A DNA stretch of 64,000 bases, from the NCBI GenBank assembly GCA_009602735.1, contig WELA01009535.1, positions 242,317 through 306,316 on the forward strand, written 5' to 3'. The first letter of the stretch is position 1; every line of letters starts with the position of its first letter. The translations under genes and the position numbers were made by a program. The stretch comes from Mesotaenium endlicherianum. Taxonomy: Eukaryota; Streptophyta; Zygnematophyceae; Zygnematales; Mesotaeniaceae. The notes under the pieces are model-generated. The model saw only the letters and a program-made list of their open reading frames with translations. It was not told where the DNA came from and did no database searches. This document shows, piece by piece, positions 10,208-21,824 of the stretch.

Positions 10208-11653
10208 TGTAAGGGAAATTGAGGATGAGATAAGTCTTTGAAAATTTCCACTAAGTGTTGGTAAGGTGGAATGAGGAATTGGTTGCAGCCACCGACACAC
10301 GTGCAGGGGACCATCAACTCGGTCGATTTTCCCACGTGCAGTTACGCACCGACACGTCAACCAGCTTGACGGCACACGTGCTGAGAAGCTACGCACGTGC
10401 CAGGGGTCCGGCGCTGTTAGGCACGACAACTGTCGCGACTGCTACCTGCTTGACAGTGCCGCACGCACAGCGCAAGCCACGGCCGCCCAGGTACGGGAAG
10501 TCAGTGTTGACTCACCGACCAAAGGACCAAGTTTTCTCAGTCAGCAGTCATTTCAAAGTCATTATCACTGTCAAAGTGGTCACGACACGTCAAACCCATG
10601 CCCAGGGATGGATGGGGATTTGGACGGAGTAGTCAGCCGAAAGGCTAGGGGTATGGAACCAGCAAGTGTCGGAAAGGTACTGATCAATTGGCTATCTAAG
10701 CCAAGTACAGCAGGGATGTTGCAGAGGCGTTGTGTGCCACCTCGGCCAAGACCCGCAGGTGACTAGTCACGGCTTGAGCGTTCATTCTAAACGCTGCCAG
10801 ACAGCCACATAGGTATGATAGTCAGCTGAGGGCTAAGCAGTCACGCGCGACAATCCCAAGGCATGCATGCATGCGGAATGACAACTCCTAAGCTGTGTGA
10901 GGGCTGCTAGGTAAGGACGGCATGTAAGCTAAGCACTGTGACTAAGCACTGGCATTCTCGAGAGAGGATAATGTGTGGTGCCTGTGAAAGGCACGAGTCC
11001 TGCCTGAAGCTACCTCATTCTTGCTCGCATCGTTGTTAAAGGAAGTTGAAGGAGCGGAAGGAGCACAAAGAAGAAGGAGTTTCCAAGGCCATAGAAGAGC
11101 CGAGACGCCACGCTTCTGCCGACGCTGGAAGATTTCTTCCTAAGTGTATCGTAGAAAGGTTAGACCTCAGGAGTTCCCAAGAGAGGATCTCGCTGGTAGA
11201 AAGTAGAGAAATGCAAGATAGAATCTGTTTGGAGATTAGCACAGATTTGGGTCAAACGCCACAAGCGTGCGAGGGACACTTAAAATGGTGAGTGCTGTGT
11301 TAGTTTCCAAGTTCTCAAAAATCTCAATTGCTGAATTGTTGATAGCAAGAGTAGTCTTAACAAGTAAAGCTCTCAGTGTAGAACTGAGTGAGCCCAGCCG
11401 AGCAGTGAAGAGCTGTTAAGGCGCGGTGTTGAGTGAAGAGCTCAGACCAGGCCAGCATAGATGTGCAATTTCAGAGTTTTGTAAGCTGTGACTTGTGGAA
11501 GTTAGGCGAAAGCCTTGAAGGGCAATTTTCTCTGAATATGGCATTGCCTGTTAAGTTGCTTAGACGTGATTTTTGCAAACCATAAAACTTGTTTATTCCG
11601 TAAATCCTCAACTTGGGCGAAAGCCTGTGTGGAAGTAAGACACTTCTGTCTTA
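10208..11653 (+). repeat. 3' LTR of element M
   Basis: It begins TGTAAGGGAA right after the polypurine tract and ends just before another TGTAAGGGAA at 11,654. It aligns with 132-1739 over its whole length apart from an about 85-base segment and a short duplication missing here. Confidence 0.85.
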
Positions 11654-11890
11654 TGTAAGGGAAGTTGAGGATGAAATAAGTTTTTGAAAATTTCCACTAA
11701 GTGTTGGTAAGGTGGAATGAGGAACTGGTTGCATCCACCGACACACGTGCAAGGGACCATCAACTCAGTCGATTTTCCCACGTGCAGTTACGCTCCGACA
11801 CGTCGACCTGGTTGAAGGCATACGTGCTGAGAAGCTACGCACGTGCCAGGGGTCCGACGCTGTTAGGCACGACAATATTTCCCCATGACT
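11654..11890 (+). repeat. 5' part of a further M-family LTR, truncated
   Basis: A third copy of the LTR start (TGTAAGGGAAGTTGAGG) follows the 3' LTR without spacer and stays similar to about 11,890, then diverges. Just beyond, CTTATAAAATGC at about 11,914-11,925 looks like a TATA box, which may mean this is a divergent LTR variant, not a simple truncation. Confidence 0.7.
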
Positions 11891-14017
11891 TAATTCAATG
11901 GACATTTACCTGCTTATAAAATGCAGCAAGAAACTCGGGGGAGAAGGTGCATGAGAACTAGAAGATCAAGTTCCAAATTACTTCGAGCACAAGGAGGAGT
12001 TCAAGGCCATAAATGATATGTGAATTAGGGTTTAACAATATCTCAATTTTATAGCTCCTCAAATTCGCATGCACGCCTTATTTGGTCTCACCTTAATTAT
12101 TTGAGAACAACAAAGATAAAATATAGTACCATGAAACTGCTGAATTAATGAGTACGTTTGACATGTAAGGTCATTGCAATCCAAGTCATGCAAAAGTTTT
12201 TTAAATACTTTTGTTAAACAAGCTCAATGCTTGTGGCAATAAAGATAGAGACATAAGATTACAAACACATTCACGGATCGAGGTCGCAAGGCTAAGGGGA
12301 GTATTGAAATTAAGATGATGAAAGTAGGCAAATGCACTCTTATGATCACTACGTGTCTTCAACAATCGGTAGAGAAATGTCGTGCACTATGGGGTCGGAC
12401 GCGTCTAATATATATAAGCATCACACAAGGGGGCAAGCAAGACTTGCTATGGCGAAAGCAAAAATGCATGCGGCCTTATGGCCAAAAAGAAGGTCAGCTA
12501 TCAAATGTTTTAATTAAGGCGTGTGTATTCTCCAAAGTAAGCACCTCAAGACTGTAATCTGGTAGGAAAACAATTAATGAAGTATGGCCCAAAAGATCAC
12601 TGGAAGCACATCATGATCTTCAAGAGTAGTCCTATGGCAGGATTAAGCTATGACTTTGCTCACCACCTGTGAAGTTCTTCTAATGACTGGAAGCCAGGAG
12701 GGCTTGCTCTTCACAGAGAGAGACTCAGTGGTCCTGAAAACACAAGAGATAAACGTGTAAGCTTTACTAATAACTATGTGACTTACAACTGGCATAATTG
12801 ACTTCTAAAAAGATGTCTTGCTAAGGGCATCTACTGCTATGTACTCCCTGCAATACCGGCGCTGAAGGCGGCGGATTCAATGCACACAGTCACACTAGGA
12901 GGCTCTCCTAGGTCCACGAAAGTGGAGGCAAGGCACGTACTAGCTCTTCTACTGGCTAAGCACAACACACACCAATCAAATATTGTGCAAGTAAGCGGAT
13001 GCATGGCTCTCATTGGCGGAGCTTACCTCAACCAATGCTACCTAGACAATGCCTCAAAAGTAGATCTGAAACGTGAGGAACCTTCCTCTAGGAATGAGTG
13101 ATGCAGTCACCAAGTTGTAGCTCAAATGGTGCTCATATACTATGCTAATGCATGCTAAGTGTACTTTATCAAGCTCGCGGATTTATGTGCTAATGGCTAG
13201 AGGCCTTTAATGTCGTGAAGAGCCAACAATGTGACCTTTGGGCACATTGAGTCACAAAGTGGCCTTTGGTGATATCCACTAGGGGCCGGTAGGTGGCACG
13301 GACTAGATCGCGGATATCTCGCTTGACACTTGACAAAATGGCGCGCAACCGATGCCGTTCGGAAGGTGACGCGACGCTCTACACTTTAGCAATTTGAAAA
13401 GCTAGCAAAGGTCAACATATGAATGCGTGAAGCAAGGTCAAAGTCGGCCTTCCTAGGTCGATGGTCGACGCACGTGTGTTTTGGCAGGGGCGACGGTCCC
13501 GACCTAATGGGTCATGACAGAAATGCCATAGCAATCTTTTTAGATTGGAGAGCAATTTTCGTTGATTTTCATCATTGTTGAGTTGCTTCGCAAGTACAAT
13601 ATTCCAACATAAAAGTGTTGCAAGCATTAGAGCTTACAAGAGAAGAAGTGCTCACTGTTCGAGTATTAACGACAATTAGTGATTGCATTAAAATAAGGAA
13701 TTACTACAAATCTTCATATCCGTTGAAGTGGAGTAACATAATGCAAAGGGGAGTAATGTTTTGAAAATTGAAATACATATATAGTACAAGAAGTATTTTC
13801 TCATTGACAGTCTTAAAGAATCAATATAACTTTGGTCATATACTTGCAATATTGCAAGTTGACAAAATTGTAGGTCAGCTTCCAATTTTTACTGATAGAG
13901 TTGGTTGAAATGAGAGTTGTAGCCTGTAGGTGTCGAGTCAAGATTGCACGTCAAGAAAGTCACTTTTCTTCATCGTGGGACGTGATGTCAATATTGTGAT
14001 CACATAATCTTCTTTCT
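11891..14017. other. Non-coding spacer, no gene seen
   Basis: AT-rich, with no reading frame longer than about 80 codons and none with recognisable similarity. I see no RNA gene or repeat shared with the rest of the window. Confidence 0.6.
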
Positions 14018-14022
14018 ATATT

Positions 14023-14212
14023 TGAAAGGGGCAGAGTGCCCGAGTGGAAGCGTAGTAACTCACGAAGAAAGGAACTAGTTGCAACCATACTAAAGAGTGC
14101 AGCAGCATATCACTAAGAAAGCTTAGGAAAATTACTCAATATTTTGAGTAGCAAGAAAGTGCTCACAAATGATGCAGGATTAAAGGCCTTGTCATTACAA
14201 ACCCGTAGAAAT
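14023..14212 (-). repeat. D-out 3' LTR, inner-end fragment
   Basis: It begins TGAAAGGGGCAGAGTG, the complement of the LTR end CTGCCCCTTTCA seen next to the primer sites at 50,250 and 53,794. It is broken after GTAGAAAT by the A block and resumes at 38,511. Confidence 0.9.
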
Positions 14213-14982
14213 TGAAATGAATCGACTTACCAAGTAGGCGATTAACAATTAATATAGATCTTTATATCAGCAAGTAATCTTTATGGTATTTCCCGTTAAC
14301 TGGTTAAACGGCAAAGGACAACACACTAGCAGTGAATAATACTCGTAAGTCAAATGCGAGTAAACTAGCATCAATAATGCAAATCAGTAAACTCATACAT
14401 AAGCAAGGTTAGAAGACAGTGCGTATCAATGGCTTCTCGCCTTGGATTCAGATCTCTCTCAGTAAGCTGTACAAGAGAGTTGGCCTCGTTTCCGAATGCC
14501 GAACTCGAGAGCAATGCCTAGCATATGTACATGGAATGAGNCGAATGCCGAACCCGAGAGCAATGCCTAGCATATGTACATGGAATGAGTTTACTGTTCA
14601 ACGGTCAGTGCGATGGCACCGCCTACCCGGGAGTTAACCACGTTGGTAGGACCTCGGTTAACCAAATCCTCCGCCATCTCCCATCATCCCGAATAGCCAT
14701 CCATCATAGGGATGTCATCTGGCCATTCATCTAGCATATCGTACTTAGATGCATATCAAGGCAGTTCGCTGCTACCGAGTACGGAAGTCAGCTGGCTGTC
14801 AAAGAATGTGCCAGCAACCTGACTTATATGGACTTCAGCTTGCTGCTTCCGACTCAGTCATTAAACTGGTATTAAATATTAAGTCCAGCAAACTGATTAA
14901 TAACCTAAGTTTAGTAGGCTAAACTTAAATATCTATTATATTTAAATGAATATTATATCTACTAATATACTGATTTATTACA
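14213..14982 (-). repeat. LTR-A, left end of the 24-kb block (3' LTR)
   Basis: It runs from TGAAATGAATCG to a mutated TTATTACA. It is longer than the usual 721 bases only because a 48-base segment is duplicated around the single N at 14,541, which looks like an assembly join. The sequence AATCCCTCCAACTTAA beyond its end is the complement of the A-family polypurine tract. Confidence 0.9.
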
Positions 14983-15566
14983 ATCCCTCCAACTTAACTT
15001 GTTGTCGCCTCGACAACATTAAACTGCAAAAGTTTTACATAAAGGAAATGAACCTGACCAGCCTCCCCTACTGACTGCCTTTTCAGCCTGTCACGTTAAG
15101 GGGTTGTTCCTGGGGCTTCAGGATCAGGAGACGGAGATCTGGACCTAGATTTGGACAGCCCTCTAGGTCTGTCACCTGGCCTTCTAAAGAACCTTGTTTG
15201 CTGTAAAGTTGGACCTCGAGGAGAACGAAGGACGGTAGCCTGCTCTTCACCCACTTGGGTGTTGATCCCCACATAGACAGGCATTCCAATAGGATGCTGA
15301 AATACATTGGCTAGAGGTACATGCGCCTGAGCGGAGGGGGAGGCTGGCATACCTCTGGCCCACCCGCGTGTCCCTCTTCTGGCATCTGGGGATTTCTGTC
15401 TGTGTCTGCTGCCCAGTACAGTCAGATCAGCTTCTTCCCCTGCTTGGGCAGGTGGACTGGGGGAGCGAGCGCGGGGTCCAGTTGTCGCCATAACGGGGAT
15501 CACATTCCAAACACCTGATCGTGGTTCTTTAGGAAGTGCCACTGCCTGTCCCTGGGTATCCAATCC
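14983..15566 (-). pseudogene. ORF3 type A, 3' fragment
   Basis: The minus strand encodes the C-terminal third of ORF3-A, ending in the Arg/Ser-rich tail (SKSRSRSPSPDPEAPGTTP) as in the intact copy at 25,975-27,651. It is followed by the polypurine tract and LTR in the expected order. Its upstream side is cut at about 15,567 by an LTR-A fragment of opposite orientation. Confidence 0.8.
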
Positions 15567-15806
15567 CTGAGAGAGATCTGAATCCAAGGCGAGATACGCA
15601 CTGTCTTCTAACCTTGCTTATGTATGAGTTTACTGATTTGCATTACTGGTGCTAGTTTACTCGCATTTGACTTACGAGTATTATTCCCTGCTAGTGTATT
15701 GTCCTTTGCCGTTATACGAGTTAACGGAAATACCATAAAGATTACTTGCTGATATAAAGATCTTTATTAATTGTTAATCGCCTATCTGGTAAGTCGATTC
15801 ATTTCA
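15567..15806 (+). repeat. LTR-A fragment (3' third, plus orientation)
   Basis: From CTGAGAGAGATCTG to the terminal GATTCATTTCA. The left two-thirds of the LTR are absent, and the fragment abuts ORF3-A sequence on both sides. It is a recombination or deletion product, not a clean insertion. Confidence 0.8.
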
Positions 15807-16160
15807 GCTGGCCTTCTAAAGAACCCTGTTTGCTCTAAAGTTGGACCTCGAGGAGAACGAAGGATAGTAGCCTGCTCTTCAACCACTTGGGTGTTGATCC
15901 CCACATATACAGGCATTCCAGTAGGATGCTGAAATACATTGGCTAGAGGTACATGCCCCTGAGCGGAGGGGGAGGCCGGCATACCTCTGGCCCACCCGCG
16001 TGTCCCTCTTCTGGCACCCTTGCCCTCTGGGGATTCCTGCCTGTGTCTGCAACCCAGTACAGTCAGATCGGCTTCTTCCCCTGCTTGGGCAGGTGGGCTG
16101 GGAAAGCGAGTGCGGGGTCCAGTTGCCTCCATAACGGGGATCACATTCCAAATACCTGAT
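15807..16160 (-). pseudogene. ORF3 type A, second 3' fragment
   Basis: Minus-strand ORF3-A sequence overlapping in content with 14,983-15,566, so it comes from a different copy. Read on the minus strand it begins ATCAGGTATTTGG, exactly where the plus-strand ORF3-A copy at 20,030-21,279 stops (ACGATCAG). The two pieces therefore share ATCAG next to LTR ends, as if once adjacent to one LTR insertion and later separated by an inversion. Confidence 0.75.
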
Positions 16161-16592
16161 TGTAATGAATCAGTATATTGGTTGACATAATATTCATTTA
16201 AATAATATAGTTAAATAAGTTCAGCCTGCTGAACTCTAAATAATGATCAGTCCGCTAAACTTTATTTATAATATCAGTTTAATGACTCGGCCGGAAGTAG
16301 CAGGCTGATGTCACCTTAAGTCAGCTCGCTGACACATTCTTTGACAGCCAGCTGACTTCCGTACTCGGTAGCAGCGAATTGCCTGGATATGCATCTAAGT
16401 GTGGTATGCTAGATGAATGGCCAGATGACATCCCTATGATGGATGGCGATTCGGGATGATGGGAGATAGCGATGGATTTGGTTAACCGAGGTCCTACCAA
16501 CGTGGTTAACTCCCGGGTAGGCGGTGCCATCGCACTGGCCGTTGAACAGTAAACTCATTCCATGTACATATGCTTGGCATTGCTCTCGAGTT
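16161..16592 (+). repeat. LTR-A 5' portion joined to gag sequence
   Basis: It starts TGTAATGAATCAG and follows LTR-A to CTCTCGAG, then passes directly into the RGG-rich end of gag. The rest of the LTR, the primer site and most of gag are missing, so this is a deletion or inversion junction. The five bases before it are CTGAT. Confidence 0.85.
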
Positions 16593-19500
16593 TGATTGCC
16601 ATACAATCTAGAGGTAGAGGTGGTTCCTCTCAAGGCGGCTATGGAAGAGGTGGTGGTAGGACTAAGCCGAGACCAGCCTCAGCAAAATCCATTGTCAGCA
16701 GTTGGGCCACTACAGAGAACAGTGTCCAGTCAAGGACCTTCCAAAGGTCGAGAGAAAAGACCAGCCTTTAAAAGACAGCAACAGTCAGTAATCCAGTCTA
16801 CTGACTGTGAGGATGCTAGAGATAGTGAGTCGTCACTAGCTGCCCTCGTAGCAGGTATTATGGGTCCTGCTGAACTGGATTCACTATGCATGCCTGACAA
16901 CCAGATAAAGGAGACCATCAGCAATATAGACGTCCAGAGAGTGCACACTCTGGATGCTCTTGTTCCACCTGATGTCCAACATTTCTTTGCTACGTCAGGA
17001 GAACAATGCGAAAGTCAGGAAAAGACAGTCCCCCCTATCCTACTACATTGCATGATTGCAGGTAGGAAGGTGAGGGCATTTGTTGACGGAGGGGCGTCAC
17101 ATACTTTTATCCACAAGGACTTAGTTAAGCGGCTAAGGCTGCCTACTGTCACCCAAGGGAATAGAAAAATATTCCTTGGAGATGCCTCAAGTATCCCGGG
17201 AGGAGTTATAACCAAGCCTATTGAGGTCCAGTTAGGTTCTGGCATTGCAGTTCTAACTGAAACGCTTACATTTGAGGTACTCAACACTGGCTTTTATGAT
17301 CTCGTGCTAGGCAGGTCCTGGCTTAATAGACATCAAGCTGAAGTGTGTTGGAGCAGAGGTACAGTTAAAGTGAGAGGAGCCAGTGATGGGCAGACTGACT
17401 TGGCACCCACCAGTGCTCTTCCTCTTGTCCTGTGTGGATGGCAAATGAAGGAAAAGAAGAGGCTTCCAGAAGGATGCAAGTTGCTGAATGCAATGGAGTT
17501 CGTCAAAAGCTGGAACCAGAAGGAAGACAGAATGTTCTGTCTGCTGCTAAGAGAGGTACCTCCTCAACCTGAAGAAGTGGTTGAGAAAAAGGTACACCCT
17601 CCGGAGCACCCTACTGCTGCAAACATTGTTGCTCAGTACACGGATGTGTTTAATATGCCTCCAGGACTACCCCCTAAGCGGGAAGTAGATCATAGGATTG
17701 ATTTATTACCTGGTAGCCAGCCACCCTGGCAACGCACGTATGGCTTGTCTTATTTGGAGAGTGAGGAGTTGAAAACACAGATTGCAGAGCTGGAGGAAAA
17801 TGGTTACATTTCTCCCAGTAAATCACCGTACGGCGCACCTATCCTATTTGTTAAGAAAAAGGATGGCAGTATGCGGATGTGTGTGGATTACAGAGCCCTG
17901 AACAGAATTACAGTAAAGAACAAGTATGCTTTACCCAGAATCGAGGACTTGCTTGATACCCTGTCTGGTGCTAAGGTGTTCAGTAAGATAGATCTCAAGA
18001 GTGGTTATCATCAAATCAGAATTGCTGAGGGGGATGAACACAAGACTGCTTTCCGCACACGTTATGGACACTATGAGTTCAACGTGATGCCATTTGGACT
18101 GACTAATGCTCCTGCTACCTTCATGGGTGCTATGAATGACATTTTCAGACCTTATTTGGATAAGTTTGTGCAAGTTTTCCTGGATGATATTTTTATTTTC
18201 TCTAAAAGTGAAGCTCAGAACACTGAACACTTAAAGACTGTCCTGGACACTCTGAGGAAGAATCACTTATATGCTGAAATGAGCAAGTGTGATTTCTTTA
18301 AGGAAAGTATTGAATTCTTAGGCCATGTTGTTAGTATAGAGGGCATCAGTGTGGACCCTAAGAAAGTCCAGACCATAAGGGACTGGCCAGTACCACAGTC
18401 TGTCTCTGAAGTTAGATCCTTCCTCGGGTAGGCTAACTACTATAGGAGATTTATTAAGAATTATTCCACAAAGGCCAGTAAACTGACTGACCTTACTAAG
18501 AAAGATATAGGGTATGTGTGGGGGGAAGAGCAACAGGCTGCCTTCCAGACCCTTAAAGATGCCCTTTGTTTTGCCCCAGTGCTAGCCGTGTATGACCCCA
18601 GCAAACCCGTGCAGGTGGTCACTGATGCCTCTGACTTTGCCATGGGTGCTATTTTGTTGCAGCCTGCTGACAAAACCACAAAGGTCATTTTTATCCCCAC
18701 AACTGTCAAAGTGACTGCAGTCGAAACAGCGAGACAGTTCTACAAGCATGTAGTATGCCAACTTGGGCTCCCTTCTAATATCATCTCAGACAGAGACTCA
18801 AAATTCACCTCTAAGTTCTGGAGAGCTTTAATGGGGTTAACGGGAGTCAAACAGCTGCTCAGCACAGCAAACCACCCTCAGACTGATGGGCAGACTGAAA
18901 GAACTAACCGAGTTCTGTAGGAGGTGCTGAGAGCATATATTAACCAAAAACAAGATAATTGGGATGACTTGTTGCCTCAAATTCAGTTTGCGGTCAACAG
19001 TGCGGTGCACACGTCAACGGGCAAGACTCCTTTTGAACTCAGCCTGGGTAGAGTCCCTAAGTCTCCTTTAGGCGTACTGGGGGAGTCTTTAACTGACCCT
19101 GAAGGGATTGACAACCCGGTCTTCCTCCAGTTAACTCAGGAGTTTGCTGACACCCTGTCAGAAGTCCACCAAAACCTGCACAAAGCCCAAGAAAACCAAC
19201 AAAAATACGCTAATCAACACCGTCGGGAGCTGACATTTTCTAAGGGTAATTTAGTCAAACTACATTCTCAGCACCTGTACCTCCCTGGTGTGGTCAAGAA
19301 AAAGCTTGGCCCTGTCTGGGTCGATCCATATTCGGTGGTACGTCGTGTCGGTCAGAATGCTTACAAACTGAACATGTCAGCCGAATACAAGGGTCACCCG
19401 GTCTTTAATGTCTCCTTCCTGGAACCATACATCAAAGGTGATACACTGTTCACAGGTCGATTACCTGTCCAACCGGGACCGGTCCCCGCTGTCAGGGACG

Positions 19501-19640
19501 GCGACTCTGACGAATATGAGGTTGAGGAGATTTTAGATGGAAGGGTTACGATGCCTCTGGGGTCACTTGGGACCATTTGACCAATGCCAAAGGGGCGTTG
19601 AAACGGTTCCACCTTTGGGCCGCTGGAGCCCCTTCATAAC
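16593..19640 (+). pseudogene. A-mid: gag end and pol of a rearranged A element
   Basis: The only large A-family copy on the plus strand apart from the small element at 40 kb. Gag retains the RGG box but its zinc knuckle is destroyed by a small deletion. Pol shows [10 protein letters not shown] (protease), RT with [11 protein letters not shown] (about 18,175-18,207), then TAG at 18,429-18,431 and TAG at 18,918-18,920. About 0.9 kb covering most of RNase H and the start of integrase is missing at about 18,673-18,690. The rest of integrase reads to 19,580 and the chromodomain is partly deleted. The slippery heptamer is preserved at 16,767-16,773. Both stops and the KTTKVIF junction are shared with A-out. 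Confidence 0.85.
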
Positions 19641-19926
19641 TGTCATTTCAGTTGACACAGGAAGGTGACAGGCGATCCTGTATCCACTTAAGTTGGAGGG
19701 GAAAATATATGACAGTTAGTGAGCGAGACCAATAAACAGACAGTTTCGTGAATCCTAAGTGTCAGCATAGTGACAGAAGGGACAGCCTGGCCCACATAAA
19801 GCACCTTGAGCTGAAGGAAAAAGGGCCTCGTACAGCAATACATCACTTAACTCACCCTAAAACACATTCATACGTTTATGTTTAGCGCACCGCAACTACG
19901 TCAACTCTTAGCAATCACCTTGTAAG

Positions 19927-20028
19927 GTAAACAGGAGCAAATCCACCACACTAATATCAGTATACTTCCTGCAATCCCTATGACAAAGGTCCATATCCTA
20001 CTAACTTGTGCCCTCGTTACATGCACAG
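19927..20028 (+). promoter_or_regulatory. Candidate 5' UTR intron of ORF3-A (A-mid copy)
   Basis: GTAAAC donor after TTGTAAG, a perfect TACTAAC at 19,999-20,005, and ATGCACAG as acceptor, then GATG where the ORF3 start codon is. The length is 102 bases. An AT-rich AAATATATG at about 19,704 upstream could be a TATA box. The same arrangement is present in the A-in copy. Confidence 0.5.
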
Positions 20029-20029
20029 G

Positions 20030-21279
20030 ATGGCTCCCACCACACAAAAGGAGGACAAAATGCGCAAGGCAGAAGAAGCCAAGAGGACAATGGAGCAATA
20101 CCAGAAGGAGCTGGCGGCGACGTCCCTCACCGGGAGGGAACAAGAAAGGGTCCGCAGACAACAAGAGGCGGAAGAAGAGGCACAGAGGAAGAAGGATCAG
20201 GAAGCGAAAAACCTCAGGAAAGCTGAGGAGGCGAGACGGAAGAAACCACAAGAAGAAGCGGCAGCGGCAGAGGAGGAGAAAAGGAAAAAGATTGAAGCGG
20301 ACAGACAGAAGAGCTTGGCCACTTACAGGTATACTGTGGTGGGTGGCCAAAACTTCGATAACCTGAAGGAAGCATTGCTGGCAGCCCAGGAGATCAACAG
20401 GCTGGAACAGACAACACTGCTACAGCGGGAAGGAGCTACAGCACTGGATAGGTACATCGAGACACACACCGGCGTGGTCCTTTACGAAGATTATGCTAAG
20501 ATGGTGGGCTATACAGCAGAGCAGGCCCGGTATCTCGCAGATGATTCAGAGGACAAGCCGGTCCCCATACCGGGAATAGTGGGAGATCAGAGACTCATCC
20601 GGATGGTGAGCATGCGGCCCGATAGCTTTAAGGATACGGTATTCTACCTCACACTCCTGCCAGCTTACAATGAAGTTGAGAGAAGGAGCTGGGAGTACTT
20701 GGCCAGGGAAGCAGGACAGCAGATGTTCTCTCCCCACTGGTTCCCGTGTAAACTGAGGAAGGCTGAGCACGGACCCCAGTACTACCAGCAGCCAACAGAC
20801 TGGAGGTGGATGACCGTCACAAATAAGAAGCAGGAGTGTGACCGAGCCCAACCGGATGACTTCCACTATGGCCTAGACGGCTATCTCATCCTACCACCTC
20901 ACATTGCCCCTTGGGACCCCAGGCTGAATGGATGCCTCAGCAATATGAATGCAGAGACCAAGGAACATAGGAGGAGGGGAAGAGACTACTTCTCTAAGGG
21001 AAAGCATGCCTTTGTCAAAAGGGCAAAGAAGGCAGGCCGGATAGATATCAGCAGGCTGAAGGCCAAGCAACCTCCAGCGCGCCCTGCAGAAAGGGAGGTC
21101 GATAGACTACTCCATGTCTACTAGGGAGCAGGACGACTTAGTAGACGAGACCCCTACTCTCTTCGAGGAGGAGGATGAGGAGGATGAGGAAGAAGAACAA
21201 GGCAGAGGAGAAGCATCAGCAGCTGGTACTCAGGATACCCAGGGGCAGGCAGGGGCGCTTCCTAAAGAACCACGATCAG
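20030..21279 (+). pseudogene. ORF3 type A, A-mid copy, truncated
   Basis: It starts at ATG 20,030 (MAPTTQKED) and is more than 90 percent identical by eye to the intact copy at 25,975-27,651 up to the Lys-rich KQPPARP. There a one-base change of frame (about 21,085) ends the open frame at 21,124. Homology continues to 21,279, where an LTR-A terminus interrupts it. It has the N-terminal charged coiled coil and the central YRYTVVGG to TDWRWMT domain described for the intact copy. It lies 0.4 kb downstream of pol on the same strand, as in the other copies. Confidence 0.8.
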
Positions 21280-21741
21280 TGAAATGAATCGACTTACCAA
21301 ATAGGCGATTAGCAATTAATAAAGATCTTTATATCAGCAAGTAATCTTTATGGATTTTCCGTTAACTGATTAAACGGCAGAAGGACAACACACTAGCAGT
21401 GAACAACACTCGTAAATAAAATGAAAGTAAACTAGCATCAATAATGCAATCAGTAAACTCATGCATAAGCAAGGTTAGAAGACAGTGCGTATCAATGACT
21501 TCTCGCCTTAAGTTCAGTTCTCTCTCAGTAAGCTGTACAAGAGAGTTGGCCTCGTTTCCGAATGCCAAACTCGAGAGCAATGCCTAGCATATGTACATGG
21601 AATGAGTTTACTGTTCAACGGCCAGTGATATTAAATATAAAGTCCAGCAGACTTATCATTAACTAGAGATCAACATGTTGAACTTATTTAACTATATTAT
21701 TTAAATAAATATTATGTCAACCAATATACTGATTCATTACA
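21280..21741 (-). repeat. LTR-A with an internal deletion of about 260 bases
   Basis: The ends TGAAATGAATCG and GATTCATTACA are intact, but the middle jumps from AACGGCCAGTG to ATATTAAATATAAAG at 21,626. On its right is the complement of a polypurine tract and ORF3-B, so it serves as 3' LTR of the ORF3-B element. On its left it abuts interrupted ORF3-A. It may be a recombinant between two LTRs. Confidence 0.85.
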
Positions 21742-21824
21742 ATCCCTCCAGCTTATCATGTTGTCGCCTCGGCAACACTAACACTATTTACAGCGTGCTG
21801 TCCTTTTCGTCCCCAGCCTACGAC

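Larger units (their letters stand above)
132..11653 (+). mobile_element. Element M: Ty3-type LTR retrotransposon carrying a DNA methyltransferase and a PHD-like finger (decayed)
   Basis: Two long LTRs (about 1.6 and 1.45 kb) bound an internal region that reads, in order: gag with two zinc knuckles, C5 cytosine methyltransferase, a long unrecognised linker, reverse transcriptase, RNase H, integrase, PHD-like finger, polypurine tract. Integrase after RT/RNase H makes it Ty3/gypsy type. No aspartic protease motif (D-S/T-G) was found. The reading frame is broken by several frameshifts and in-frame stops, so the copy is dead. No chromodomain is present; the PHD-like finger occupies that position. 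I could not define a tRNA primer site after the 5' LTR. No target duplication can be read because LTR fragments of the same family abut both ends. Confidence 0.85.

Noticed and set aside
12315-12557. Small frames in 11,891-14,017 as genes
   Set aside because: Short, no similarity, no codon or splice pattern to support them.
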